Position numbers and translations under genes: made by a program. The notes beneath the pieces were generated by a model. It saw only the letters and a program-made list of their open reading frames with translations. It was not told the DNA's origin and ran no database searches. From Sulfurovum sp. (GTDB lineage: Bacteria > Campylobacterota > Campylobacteria > Campylobacterales > Sulfurovaceae), in the NCBI GenBank assembly GCA_021166685.1, contig JAJPEU010000015.1, positions 79,260-143,259 on the forward strand: DNA of 64,000 nucleotides. The letters are read 5' to 3'. This document shows positions 7,876-17,907 of this stretch, piece by piece; the stretch's first letter is position 1, and every line of letters starts with the position of its first letter.

Positions 7876-10800
7876 ATGTTTAGTGCATTTTTTATAAAAA
7901 ATCCGGTATTTGCCGCCGTTGTCTCTATCGTCATTCTTCTTGCAGGAGTTGCCTCTATGATTACGCTGCCCGTAGAGCAATTTCCCAAAGTGGTACCGCC
8001 TCAAATCGTAGTATCAGCGGCCTATCCCGGTGCAAGTGCCGAAACGCTCTCAAAAACCGTAGCTGCACCTCTTGAAGAACAGATCAACGGCGCTAAAAAT
8101 ATGATCTATATGACTTCGAGCGCCGAAGACAGCGGAAGAGTGAGCATCAATGTATTTTTTGAAGTCGGAACCGATCCCGATGACGCCAAAATCGATGTCA
8201 ACAACAGAGTTCAAGTGGCCCTTTCGAGACTTCCGGAGGCAGTACAGCGGCAAGGAATAAGGGTAAATGAAAAATCTCCCAGCATGCTGTTGGTTTCTGT
8301 TTTTTATTCGCCCGACAAAAGCAAAGACACTACATTTTTGTCAAACTACGCGCTTATCAATATTACCGATGATTTAAAAAGAGTTAAAGGGGTCGGCGAT
8401 GCTGTTATTTTTGGGGCAAAAGATTATTCGATAAGAGTATGGATAGATCCTGAAAAACTTTCTTTGTACGGTTTGACAGCAAAAGATGTTATCAATGCCG
8501 TCAAAGAACAAAATGCACAATACGCCGCAGGTCAATTCGGTGCCGAGCCCCTTAATGAAAAACAAATGTTTACCTACACTATTTTAGCTCAGGAACGCAT
8601 GACCGACCCAAGAGACTTTGATGCTATTTTGCTGTATTCAAAAAAAGACGGCGCCTCACTCAAATTAAAAGACGTTGCGACGATAGAACTGGGAGCCCAA
8701 AGCTACAGCCTTGTATCCAAACTCAATAAAGTTCCTGCCATTCCTGTCGCTCTGTTTTTGCAATCAGGCGCCAATGCACTTGAGACTGCCAAAGAGGTCA
8801 AAAAGGTTCTTGCGGCCGCAGCTGCCAAATTTCCGCAGGGTGTTTCTTATGAACTCCCGTATGACTCTACAGACTTTGTCGAAATATCCATAAAAGAAGT
8901 AGTGTATACTTTCATTGAGGCTCTTATCTTGGTCATTGGGGTCATCTTCCTTTTCTTGCAAAACTGGAGAGCCACACTTATTCCTATTTTGGCTGTTCCC
9001 GTATCAGTAATAGGTGCTTTTGCAGGCATGCATTTGTTTGGATTCAGCATTAATCTTTTAACGCTTTTCGGTTTGGTGCTTGCGATTGGTATCGTTGTTG
9101 ATGATGCCATCATCGTTATAGAAAATGTCGAAAGACACATGAGCAAAGGACTCAGCCCGCGCGAAGCCACATTTAAAGCCATGCAAGAGGTTTCCAGCGC
9201 ACTTGTAGCGATTGTTCTGGTATTGTCTGCTGTGTTCATACCTGTGGCATTTTTAGGAGGATTAACCGGAGAGATGTACAAGCAGTTTGCTATTACCATT
9301 GCAATATCCGTTGTCATTTCCGGCTTCGTTGCCCTTACCTTGACTCCTTCGCTTTGCGCAAGCATTTTAAGACCGGCGCACAATGAACCAAAAGGTTTCT
9401 TCAAATGGTTCAATACCCTGTTTGACAAAGCTACCAACGGATACGTGGCGACCGTAAAAACAGCCCTTAGATACGGCTTTATCAGTATTCTTTTATTCGG
9501 TGCATTGATTTATGCCTCTTTTGATATGTTAAAAATGATGAAAACAGGACTTGTGCCGCAAGAAGACCAGGGGACGATATTTGTATTGAGCTACAATCCT
9601 CCGGCTGCCTCTCTCAACAGAACAGAACAGTTGACGGACGATATTTATGACGTCATATCACAAAATCCAAACATCAAACATGTCGTCTCTTTTACAGGAC
9701 TCGATTTTATGACGTTCGCAGAAAAAACCAATGCTGCTGCAACCATAGTCAAGCTCAAACCGTGGGATCAAAGGCCGCTTGCAAATCAGCACGCCCAAGC
9801 ACTTGCAGGTCAATTTTCAAAAGAGATCATGGCAATTCCTAACGGATTTTCTATCCCCGTGTTGCCGCCTCCTATCATGGGCATGGGTATAGCCGGCGGA
9901 TTTGATATGTATGTACAAAGCAGAACGGGCGCAAATGTCGGCGAAATAAACACCTACGTGCAGCAAATTATCCAAAAGGCAAATCAGCGGAAAGATTTGG
10001 TAGGCGTAAGAACCACACTCAATGCCAATGTACCCCAGTATAGAGTGCTTGTAAATACAGAAGAAGCCAAAGCCAAAGGCGTAAACGTTTCAGACATCTA
10101 TGAAACACTGAATGCAACATTTGGAAATTATTATATCAATGACTTCAACCTTTACGGCCGTACATACAAAGTAAATATCACTTCAAGCGGTGAGTTCAGA
10201 AAAGATCCTCAGGATTTGGACAAAGTATTTGTAAGAAACGATCAGGGCGACCTTATCCCGATTGGCTCTTTGGTCAATTTTACCAAAGTGGTGGGGGCTG
10301 ACCTGGCAGAAAGATTCAACCTGTTCCCTTCGGCGAAAATCTCCGGGCAGCCTGCGCCTGGATACGGCTCAGGGGATGCCATCAAGGCCATAGAAGAAGT
10401 GGCGGCAGAAGTGCTTCCCGACGGATATTCTCTAGGATGGGTAGGAACGGCTTACCAGGAAAAACAAATTGCCAGCAGCAGTATTTTAGCTTTTGGTTTT
10501 GGGATGGTGCTGCTATACTTGATACTTGCTGCGCAGTACGGCAAATGGTCGATGCCGATCTCAGTCGTACTGGCAGTTCCGTTTGCTGTCTTTGGGGCAA
10601 TTATCGCTACTCTCTTGAGAGGTTTGGAAAATGACATATATTTCCAAATAGGACTTTTAGTACTTGCCGGACTTGCAGCAAAAAATGCTATCTTGATCGT
10701 AGAGTTTGCGATGCAGAAAAAAGAAGAAGGGCTTAGCACATATGATGCGGCTATTGAAGCCGCAAAAATAAGATTAAGGCCTATTATCATGACCTCTTTG

Positions 10801-10986
10801 GCCTTTACATTGGGAGTTGTTCCGCTTGCCATCAGCAGCGGTGCGGGTGCGGCCAGCAGACACTCTATCGGTACGGGCGTCATTGGCGGAATGCTCGCGG
10901 CAACATTTCTAGCGATCGTCTTTATTCCGCTTTTTTATGTATGGATTTCTAAATTAAGCTTCAAAAAAGAGGAGGCAAACAAATGA
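7876..10986 (+). CDS. RND multidrug efflux pump, HAE-1 type
   Basis: A 1036-residue inner-membrane proton antiporter of the AcrB/MexB type. It starts MFSAFFIKNPVFA, a classic HAE-1 N-terminus, then has a large periplasmic domain, helices 2-6, a second periplasmic domain and helices 8-12. The proton relay is present: VVDDAIIVIENVERHM in helix 4 (paired aspartates) and AAKNAILIVEFA in helix 10 (lysine). The start at 7876 follows GGAG at 7864-7867 and lies one base after the adaptor stop. It overlaps the next gene by four bases. Substrates are not predictable from sequence. Confidence 0.95.
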   Translation: MFSAFFIKNPVFAAVVSIVILLAGVASMITLPVEQFPKVVPPQIVVSAAYPGASAETLSKTVAAPLEEQINGAKNMIYMTSSAEDSGRVSINVFFEVGTDPDDAKIDVNNRVQVALSRLPEAVQRQGIRVNEKSPSMLLVSVFYSPDKSKDTTFLSNYALINITDDLKRVKGVGDAVIFGAKDYSIRVWIDPEKLSLYGLTAKDVINAVKEQNAQYAAGQFGAEPLNEKQMFTYTILAQERMTDPRDFDAILLYSKKDGASLKLKDVATIELGAQSYSLVSKLNKVPAIPVALFLQSGANALETAKEVKKVLAAAAAKFPQGVSYELPYDSTDFVEISIKEVVYTFIEALILVIGVIFLFLQNWRATLIPILAVPVSVIGAFAGMHLFGFSINLLTLFGLVLAIGIVVDDAIIVIENVERHMSKGLSPREATFKAMQEVSSALVAIVLVLSAVFIPVAFLGGLTGEMYKQFAITIAISVVISGFVALTLTPSLCASILRPAHNEPKGFFKWFNTLFDKATNGYVATVKTALRYGFISILLFGALIYASFDMLKMMKTGLVPQEDQGTIFVLSYNPPAASLNRTEQLTDDIYDVISQNPNIKHVVSFTGLDFMTFAEKTNAAATIVKLKPWDQRPLANQHAQALAGQFSKEIMAIPNGFSIPVLPPPIMGMGIAGGFDMYVQSRTGANVGEINTYVQQIIQKANQRKDLVGVRTTLNANVPQYRVLVNTEEAKAKGVNVSDIYETLNATFGNYYINDFNLYGRTYKVNITSSGEFRKDPQDLDKVFVRNDQGDLIPIGSLVNFTKVVGADLAERFNLFPSAKISGQPAPGYGSGDAIKAIEEVAAEVLPDGYSLGWVGTAYQEKQIASSSILAFGFGMVLLYLILAAQYGKWSMPISVVLAVPFAVFGAIIATLLRGLENDIYFQIGLLVLAGLAAKNAILIVEFAMQKKEEGLSTYDAAIEAAKIRLRPIIMTSLAFTLGVVPLAISSGAGAASRHSIGTGVIGGMLAATFLAIVFIPLFYVWISKLSFKKEEANK

Positions 10987-12401
10987 AACATTTGGCTTTA
11001 TCTCTAAGTTTACTCCTGATAAGCGGCTGTTCGCTTTCCCAAAACCCCAACATTCCAACTACCGTTCTTCCGCAAAATAGCGGCATTGGCGGTAGCGAAA
11101 AGCTATTGCTCAACGACAGATGGTGGGAAAATTTTCACGATAGAGAATTAAACCTCTTTGTGCAAGAAGCCTTGGACCAAAACAGCGATCTTAAAATCGC
11201 AACACTCCAAGCAATGCGTTTTAGAGAGTTTTTAAATATCAAAAAGAGCGAACAGCTTCCAAGAATAGATGCCCTCGGATCCGCCTCAAAGACGAAGAGC
11301 TATATGGCTTCGTTTGACCAAAGCTTCACCTATGACCAATTTGAATTAGGCGCTATGGCTTCTTATGAAATAGACCTGTGGGGAAAACTTAAACATACAA
11401 AAATGGCCGCTTTTGAAGACATGATGAGAGAATCCTATCTCAAAGAAAGTATCAAACAGCGCATCATTGCTGATAGCATCATCGCTTATTTTGGCCTCAA
11501 GACAAACACCAAAATTTATCAAATAACCAAAGAGCAGTATTTAAACGAAAAAGCATTTTATACCTATATGCAAAATCAATACAAAGCCGGGCTAATACGA
11601 GAAAGTGATTTGCTTCAGGAAGAATCTTTGTTGCAAATGTTTTATGATGAAATGATAAAACAGCAAGATGCCTTAAGCGCCTACAAAACAGCGGTTGCGA
11701 TACTTCTTGGAAAAGAACCCGTCCAAGTATTTGCCGGCACACAAAAGGTGCGAAGCGCTGTATACAGCGCTTCTTCCTTGCCTGTTCCCTCAAACCTGCC
11801 CTCCGATATACTCCAAAGAAGAGCAGACATTCAGGCATCTCAAGCAAAAGTCAAATCCAGCGCCTTTTTAGTTTCTGTTGCAAAGAGTGCATTTTTCCCT
11901 TCCATTTCCCTCAGCGGAACACAAGGATACGTAAGCGGGGATTTAAACCGCCTCATCTCGTCTAATACCTCTACCTATTCTGCAGGAGGCAATCTATTGT
12001 CCCCGATATTGGATTTTGGAAAAATACAAGCCAATATTAAAGCCGCCAAACTAGACCAGCAAATAGCACTATTGGAGTATCAAGATACCGTTAGAAAGGC
12101 TTTTGGAGAAGTCAAAGACAACCTGCATGCCTATGCCTCCAATAAACAAAGACTTTCTTCGCAAGAAAAAAGATATCAAGCCATAAGCCATAAAAAACGC
12201 ATTATGGAAAAACAATACAAAGAAGGCTTTGCCACATATTTGGAACTGCTCGAGACCCGAAAGGAAGAATTTGAAGTTGCGATCTCAAAAGAAGCCATAA
12301 AATTTGAAACGTTAAAATCCGCTGTTGAGCTCTATGTAAGCCTTGGCGGCGGTTTCATGGCCGATACGAAAAATAAAAATACCGCTGTTTCCAAAATGTA
12401 A
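10983..12401 (+). CDS. Outer-membrane efflux lipoprotein (TolC/NodT family)
   Basis: A 472-residue outer-membrane factor that completes the tripartite pump. The lipoprotein signal ends in LISGC. The body shows the two-fold helical repeat of the family: LNLFVQEALDQNSDLKIATLQ opens repeat one, and LPSDILQRRADIQASQA followed by FFPSISLSGTQGY opens repeat two. It overlaps the pump by ATGA, so the three genes are translationally coupled. With the adaptor and pump it forms a CmeABC/MexAB-OprM style system that appears to be under the adjacent MarR regulator. Confidence 0.92.
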   Translation: MKHLALSLSLLLISGCSLSQNPNIPTTVLPQNSGIGGSEKLLLNDRWWENFHDRELNLFVQEALDQNSDLKIATLQAMRFREFLNIKKSEQLPRIDALGSASKTKSYMASFDQSFTYDQFELGAMASYEIDLWGKLKHTKMAAFEDMMRESYLKESIKQRIIADSIIAYFGLKTNTKIYQITKEQYLNEKAFYTYMQNQYKAGLIRESDLLQEESLLQMFYDEMIKQQDALSAYKTAVAILLGKEPVQVFAGTQKVRSAVYSASSLPVPSNLPSDILQRRADIQASQAKVKSSAFLVSVAKSAFFPSISLSGTQGYVSGDLNRLISSNTSTYSAGGNLLSPILDFGKIQANIKAAKLDQQIALLEYQDTVRKAFGEVKDNLHAYASNKQRLSSQEKRYQAISHKKRIMEKQYKEGFATYLELLETRKEEFEVAISKEAIKFETLKSAVELYVSLGGGFMADTKNKNTAVSKM

Positions 12402-12424
12402 CCAAAAGTGCGTATCCTTTTTTA

Positions 12425-13807
12425 ATGAAAAAAGAAAAAGTATACGTCCTGGATACCAACATTATTTTGCAGAATTTGCAAAATATTAAAAAACTCTCAG
12501 ATAACGGCACAAACATCATAGTGATACCGGAGACGGTATTGCTTGAACTGGAAGACAAAAAAAAGCTAACCAATGAGCTTGGTTTCTACTCAAGAGAATT
12601 TGCCAGATTCCTGGCATCCGCAAAGGTAAAAGAGGTTGACCACAGATCAAACTATAAAGTGGCAAAACTTTACAAAGATGATATTCTCATCCACATCATC
12701 TCCAAAGACAACTACGACAGCGCCATCGAACAGCACCATATTTCCGAGAGCAACGACAAAAGAATCATAGAAGCCGCCCAAGCAGCAAAAGATTATTACA
12801 AGGGAAGAAAAGTAATCTTTGTCTCTATTGATATCTACGCAAGAACGTTTGCACTGCTGGGAAACATTAAAACCCAAACGCTGCATGATGACAAAAGCGA
12901 AGTGCCGGATTTTGAATTTGTCAAAACGATTCATCTTGAAACGGTGCAACCCGATGCGCTTCATTTTCGATCGATCGGGGAAATAGACAAAACCTATAAA
13001 CCGGAAAATTTCTGCTACTGTTTTGAATCTAACAGCGCAAAAAGCCTCTATGCAATCATCGCAAACGACAGGATCGTCCCTATCGACGATAGCGATTTCA
13101 TCCCGCTTCTTGTGAAACCGGCCAACCTTAAACAAAAGTTTTTTGCAAAAGCGATCATTTCCAATGCCTACAACCTGCTAGTCATCGACGCAAAAGCCGG
13201 AAGCGGCAAAACCCTCATATCGCTTATTTCGGCCATGAATCTCATCGACAACGGATGGTACGACAAGATCATCTATGTGCGCAATTCGATAGAGTCCATA
13301 GACAAAGGAGCTGAAATAGGGTTTCTATCGGGCAATGACGAAAAATTCAGAATCTACAACATGGCGCTGAGAGATGCGATAGAGTTCATTGCCAAAAAAC
13401 AGATCAAAAAGAAAGGCAATGCGGACAACCCTGAATCAATCCAATCCAAAACAAAAGAACTGATTGCGCGATACGGCATTGAAACGCTTTGGCCCGGAGA
13501 AGCCAGAGGCAGGACATTAAGCGGTGCGATAGTCATCATGGACGAGTGGCAAAACAGCAGCGAAAAAACGAGCCAGCTTATCTTGTCCAGACTTGACGAA
13601 AGCTGCATGGCCATTGTCATAGGCTCCAACAGGCAAATAGACAACCTCTACCTCAACAAATACAACAACGGGCTTACGCTACTGCTCAAACAAAGCAAAC
13701 ACAAGCACCCCGAACTCAGCATGTTCGCAATAGAGCTTGAGAAATCAGTCCGGGGCAAATTTGCACAATTTAGCGAAAGAATTTTTGAAAAAACAGATGA
13801 CAAATAG
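12425..13807 (+). CDS. PIN domain-PhoH ATPase fusion
   Basis: A 460-residue cytosolic protein joining an N-terminal PIN nuclease-like domain (YVLDTNIIL, PETVLLELEDKK, SNDKRIIEAA with the acidic residues) to a C-terminal PhoH-type ATPase. The ATPase has DAKAGSGKTLISL as Walker A and AIVIMDEWQN as Walker B, then GSNRQIDN. Family members are linked to RNA handling, and some PIN-PhoH proteins act as RNA helicase/nucleases. There is no clear Shine-Dalgarno before the ATG, but the domain starts immediately. Its stop overlaps the HD gene start by 11 bases, suggesting a common transcript. Confidence 0.88.
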   Translation: MKKEKVYVLDTNIILQNLQNIKKLSDNGTNIIVIPETVLLELEDKKKLTNELGFYSREFARFLASAKVKEVDHRSNYKVAKLYKDDILIHIISKDNYDSAIEQHHISESNDKRIIEAAQAAKDYYKGRKVIFVSIDIYARTFALLGNIKTQTLHDDKSEVPDFEFVKTIHLETVQPDALHFRSIGEIDKTYKPENFCYCFESNSAKSLYAIIANDRIVPIDDSDFIPLLVKPANLKQKFFAKAIISNAYNLLVIDAKAGSGKTLISLISAMNLIDNGWYDKIIYVRNSIESIDKGAEIGFLSGNDEKFRIYNMALRDAIEFIAKKQIKKKGNADNPESIQSKTKELIARYGIETLWPGEARGRTLSGAIVIMDEWQNSSEKTSQLILSRLDESCMAIVIGSNRQIDNLYLNKYNNGLTLLLKQSKHKHPELSMFAIELEKSVRGKFAQFSERIFEKTDDK

Positions 13808-15479
13808 ATTTATAAACGACACCATTTACAGCCATATAGAGTACACCGCGCTTGAAGGAGTGATCCTTCAGACCAAAATTTTAAGCAGGCTTCAGTTCAT
13901 CACTCAAAATGCTTTGGCCTATTTTTCTTTTCCGTCCATCACGACCAAAAGATACATCCACAGCCTCGGTACCATGCATCTGGCTTCCTATATGTATAAA
14001 AGCGCCCTGCTCAATGCAAAACCAAAACTGAGGGAAAAATTTTTAGCTGACCTCTACGAAGCGATCAAACAGATACAGGCCGCATCAAACATCGATATAA
14101 AAATCAGCGAAAGCGATCTGCTGCAAGACGATTCGCTTTATCAGTTTCTCATCCCGCTTAGAAACAACAAAGAAAAATATGCCTATTTGATCTCGCTGCA
14201 AGCCGTAAGGCTCGCAGGGCTTCTTCATGACGTAGGACACCTGCCTTTTTCCCATCAGGTAGAATATGCGATGCAAAGCATCTATGACGAACAAACAAAA
14301 CTTCCCGCAACAAATCACTCCCAAAAAGAGTTTATACGTTTTTATGAAACAATAACGGACAATAAAAAGAAGGTTTTGCATGAAGCCATGGGCCATGCAT
14401 TTGCCGACATGCTCTTTGCGTATGAAATAGGTGAAATTTTTGAGGATCCTGCCGATAAAAATTATATCCGTATCGTCTACAAGATGATCGATAATATCTT
14501 CAAGGACGAACAAGTCGGCGGATTTGATTTTGGAGTGCTGCATGACATCATCGACTCAACAGTGGATGCCGACCGTCTGGACTATGTCAACCGCGACATG
14601 CTTGCCAGCGGCTATATCGGCGGGGCCGTTGACTTGCTGAGGATCGCAAAACAAACCATCTTGACATCCAAAAACAGCGCTTATCGCTTCTCGTTTTGCG
14701 ACAGCGCCATTTTGGACATAGAGCATATGCTGGAGATGCGGTTCAATCTCTACAAAAAAGTGATTTTCAATCACCAGATAGCCAAAAAAGATGCGATGCT
14801 TGAAACCCTGATCGTCTATCTGGCCAATCAATATTTTACACAGGAGAAAAACGACAGGCTCGGCGATATCTCGATGCTATGGAAATTTGCCGATATCGGC
14901 AATCTTGAGAAAAAACTCGATACCGTCAGCCTGCTTGACGAAAATTGGCTCATATCGCTTTTTAAAGAAGAATATTTCAAGATCAAATACTCCCCTTCAG
15001 TTGCAAACAAGGAAAAAATCCTCATGGTCTTTGAAGAGGTGCTTTTTGGAAAAAAATATTTTGACTCCGTGTGGAAAAATCTTAACGATCTATACGATGT
15101 TCTGGATTTTACCCTTACGCAAAAATATCAGTTTCGAGAAAGCTTCGGATATATCAGCCCGTCCAAACTGCAAATCCTCAAATGTTCTTTGGATCATTTC
15201 ATCTCTTATCACGAATCCAAAGCAAACCTCTTTTTGTCTTATCAGATCGTTTCGTTTACACTCGGGGTCTCAAAAAACTTTTACCTTTTTGGAGAGTCCG
15301 GCCTGATCTCTATCGACGAGATATCAACACTCAGAAAAAGGCTTAAAAAATCGATGCTCAATACCGTACCTTTCTTTATCTACAGCAGCAAAAAAGAATT
15401 AAACAAAGAGATGAAAAAAGATTTAAAAGAGATTTTGATCTGCGTCTTTGAAAAAAACAAAATCTGGCATGCCAAATAA
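13797..15479 (+). CDS. HD-domain phosphohydrolase (COG1078/SAMHD1-like)
   Basis: A 560-residue protein with an HD phosphohydrolase core: HSLGTMHLASYMY supplies the first histidine, LLHDVGHLPFSH the His-Asp pair near residue 143, and DSTVDADRLDYVNRDM the last aspartate with the conserved D-R-L-D-Y. This arrangement matches the group that includes dNTP triphosphohydrolase-like proteins. The C-terminal ~250 residues are not recognised. The start overlaps the PhoH stop; a frame start 60 bases upstream would lie deeper inside that gene. Substrate is unknown; dNTPs or signalling nucleotides are possible. Confidence 0.85.
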   Translation: MTNRFINDTIYSHIEYTALEGVILQTKILSRLQFITQNALAYFSFPSITTKRYIHSLGTMHLASYMYKSALLNAKPKLREKFLADLYEAIKQIQAASNIDIKISESDLLQDDSLYQFLIPLRNNKEKYAYLISLQAVRLAGLLHDVGHLPFSHQVEYAMQSIYDEQTKLPATNHSQKEFIRFYETITDNKKKVLHEAMGHAFADMLFAYEIGEIFEDPADKNYIRIVYKMIDNIFKDEQVGGFDFGVLHDIIDSTVDADRLDYVNRDMLASGYIGGAVDLLRIAKQTILTSKNSAYRFSFCDSAILDIEHMLEMRFNLYKKVIFNHQIAKKDAMLETLIVYLANQYFTQEKNDRLGDISMLWKFADIGNLEKKLDTVSLLDENWLISLFKEEYFKIKYSPSVANKEKILMVFEEVLFGKKYFDSVWKNLNDLYDVLDFTLTQKYQFRESFGYISPSKLQILKCSLDHFISYHESKANLFLSYQIVSFTLGVSKNFYLFGESGLISIDEISTLRKRLKKSMLNTVPFFIYSSKKELNKEMKKDLKEILICVFEKNKIWHAK

Positions 15480-15543
15480 CCAAGTACAAACACATTAAGC
15501 CGTGAAGTTGTACAATGATTGCAAACAAAAGGAGGATTGTGTT

Positions 15544-16374
15544 ATGTCTTTGACCGTATCGCTTGAAAAAAACCTGAACAAACAGATCCAAAAAATCGCC
15601 AAAAAGCATATGGAGCATATCATCGCTTTATGCGACGACAAAACCCTCTCTCAAGACAAAGCTATCCATCAGATCAGACGAAGGTTTAAAAAACTCCGCG
15701 CCCTGACGCATCTGCTGCAAAACGATCTTTCCAAAAGCTTTTTTAAAAAACAAAACCGCATTTTCAAAGAGTGCGCGCATTCGTTTTCTGCCTCAAGGGA
15801 TCAAAAAGTGCTGGGGGACACCTATCTCAAAATCGTCCGAAAATACACTCTCGACGAACAAACCTATGATGCGATACTCCAAGCCATCCGATCGTCAAAA
15901 CCCCCGCTCGATGCGAACCAATCCTTCCTTGACATCAAAGAACGCCTGCAAAAAAACCTCAAAACCCTCAAACATTACAAAATGAAAAAAAACACAAAAG
16001 CGAATTTTCTCTCATGTCTGAAAAAGACGTATCAAAAAACCGACAAACTAAGAAAAACGGCTATCAAGAAAAAGAGCGATTTGTATTTTCACGAGTGGAG
16101 GAAGTGGGTGAACTACTACGGCTTTCAGCTTTTTATGATAGACAAAAAAGAGTTTCAAAAAAAAGCAGAAGCTCTCAAATCTCTGGCGCACATCTTGGGA
16201 GATATCCACGATATCACGGTTTTTAAAGCATTTTTGCACACGCTGGACACTCCTTTGGGCAAAGCGTTTGAGACGTTTTTAGACAAAGAGCAAGCGCTGC
16301 TTAAAGAGGAGGCACTAAAACTGGGGGAAGAGATTTTGCTTCATTCACTGTCTTCCGATAAGAAATGCACATAA
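15544..16374 (+). CDS. CHAD domain protein
   Basis: A 276-residue, very lysine/arginine-rich alpha-helical protein. The CHAD signature is IHQIRRRFKKLRALTHLL near the N-terminus and LYFHEWRKWVNYYGFQL in the second half, with conserved histidines and basic residues. CHAD domains bind inorganic polyphosphate and often associate with polyphosphate granules. A strong GGAGG at 15531-15535 fixes the start, and TACAAT at 15511-15516 could be a separate -10. No polyphosphate kinase or CYTH domain is adjacent. It is convergent with the nuclease operon; 54 bases between them hold no clear feature. Confidence 0.85.
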   Translation: MSLTVSLEKNLNKQIQKIAKKHMEHIIALCDDKTLSQDKAIHQIRRRFKKLRALTHLLQNDLSKSFFKKQNRIFKECAHSFSASRDQKVLGDTYLKIVRKYTLDEQTYDAILQAIRSSKPPLDANQSFLDIKERLQKNLKTLKHYKMKKNTKANFLSCLKKTYQKTDKLRKTAIKKKSDLYFHEWRKWVNYYGFQLFMIDKKEFQKKAEALKSLAHILGDIHDITVFKAFLHTLDTPLGKAFETFLDKEQALLKEEALKLGEEILLHSLSSDKKCT

Positions 16375-16428
16375 TGACCTTGGCTGACTCCTATAGTCTA
16401 CTGTTGCTCCGTATAATGTTCCCATAAA

Positions 16429-17907
16429 TTATCCTATATCTCTTAATCTCTTAAATATTTCAACCATCGCCAAAGTATCTAATTTACAATACTCCAACAA
16501 AGCCTTTCTATAAGCCATTTTCTCTTCATCAGATAAATTACTCATATTTGCATAGGCATTCATAGCTTCTCCACCATTATGGATTAAATCCAAATCTTTA
16601 TAGGCTTTTTCCATTTCAGGTACCAAAGCAGGTAAAACATACTTGATAGAGTAACTCCCTTGCATTGAAGGCGTTACATACCACTTCTTTTGAAATGGAA
16701 CCATTAAATCTTGCATATTATCGTGTATGCTCATTAAATCATAGGTAAACTCTCCATAGAGATTAGCCAACTTTCTAATCACACCTTTTTCAAAACTCAT
16801 GTTATATGCCAAAACGGTAGCGTTTGAGGGTATATTTTCTACCAAGCTTTTTGAGAGTTCATATCGTGGATCTACTCCATCATCAGCTAAAAACTCTTTA
16901 TGTTCTAATCTTCCATCTTCATACTCAATATGCAATGAATACTGAAAAGGTATCTGCTCATAGGGAGATAAGCCTTTAAACTCAGGAATTGCCTGTTGAA
17001 ATGTTTCAAAGTCTAAGTGATAAATTGGATATGTTAGAGTTTTTAGAAACTCTTTGATTGATGTTTTGTCTATGTAAGTTTGTTTTGATTTGTAGTTATC
17101 AACCGCTGCTTTTTGATTAGCTGTTATCTCAAAATCATCGGGAATATCATCAACATCAACTATCCCTTGAAAATAAAGCTCTATTTGTTTTTTACTTCCA
17201 AGATTAAAAATATTGAAAATTGAATAATCGGGTATATTTCGCTGACACTTCCAACAATAATCAAGAGCCAAACATTCATAAGGATTTTTACAATGTTTTC
17301 CAATATCAATGTTTGGTTCATTTTCTCTATCAGCTAAATAAGCTTGAAATGTTTGTAGATTTGTTGGAACTGCTTCTTGAAGTGATATTATGGTTTGAGT
17401 TACATCTTCAACAACAAACAGCTCTTTTATATCAAGCTCATCACATCTTACATAGTTACTATTAAGATAAACTACATTAGCACTTTTGATTTTATATCCA
17501 AGATTTTGTAAAGTGTAATATTGGATAGATACATCATGTAAATAAATCTCTTTTAATGAAGTCGAACTTTTAACTTCATAGATTGAAATACCTTCACTAT
17601 CCATTTCAAAAATATCTACGATAACAAGAGTATTTTCAAAACTAAAAGCAGCTTCATATATAACAGATACACCACTATCTAAAAGCTTTTTAGTCTCTTT
17701 TACCATCTGCTCAAGATTTTGATTGAAATCTACTTTTACTCCATTTGGAAATAAATCACAAGCTAACTCTCCAACAGTATGTCCTGTTTTAAATCTAGTC
17801 TCTGCTGATTCATCAGCAGGTGCTAAAACCTCTGATTTGTACTTTTTAAGCCATAGAGCTTTTGAACATTGGATGCCTGTTGTGTAGAGAGATTTAGAGA
17901 AAATCAT
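16429..17907 (-). CDS. DUF2779-type protein: RecB/Cas4-like plus DEDDy exonuclease domains
   Basis: A 492-residue protein with two nuclease-like halves. The N-terminal half has a PD-(D/E)XK pattern: E85 (YEAAF), D98 (VIVDIF) and E111-V-K113. It also has four cysteines beyond it (206, 212, 218, 221) plus C14, which could hold an iron-sulfur cluster as in Cas4/AddB. The C-terminal half has a DEDDy exonuclease pattern: D299-F-E301 (HLDFETF), N369 in AYNMSFEKG, and Y473-CKL-D477. It matches the TM0106/YprB-like and DUF2779 family layout. Activity is inferred. Its ATG overlaps the PHP-ATPase stop by four bases. It is AT-rich by eye. Confidence 0.8.
   Translation of the reverse strand: MIFSKSLYTTGIQCSKALWLKKYKSEVLAPADESAETRFKTGHTVGELACDLFPNGVKVDFNQNLEQMVKETKKLLDSGVSVIYEAAFSFENTLVIVDIFEMDSEGISIYEVKSSTSLKEIYLHDVSIQYYTLQNLGYKIKSANVVYLNSNYVRCDELDIKELFVVEDVTQTIISLQEAVPTNLQTFQAYLADRENEPNIDIGKHCKNPYECLALDYCWKCQRNIPDYSIFNIFNLGSKKQIELYFQGIVDVDDIPDDFEITANQKAAVDNYKSKQTYIDKTSIKEFLKTLTYPIYHLDFETFQQAIPEFKGLSPYEQIPFQYSLHIEYEDGRLEHKEFLADDGVDPRYELSKSLVENIPSNATVLAYNMSFEKGVIRKLANLYGEFTYDLMSIHDNMQDLMVPFQKKWYVTPSMQGSYSIKYVLPALVPEMEKAYKDLDLIHNGGEAMNAYANMSNLSDEEKMAYRKALLEYCKLDTLAMVEIFKRLRDIG

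Noticed and set aside
16429..17907. Calling the DUF2779 gene cas4
   Set aside because: It has Cas4-like residues, but a DEDD domain too and no CRISPR repeats or other cas genes in the window.
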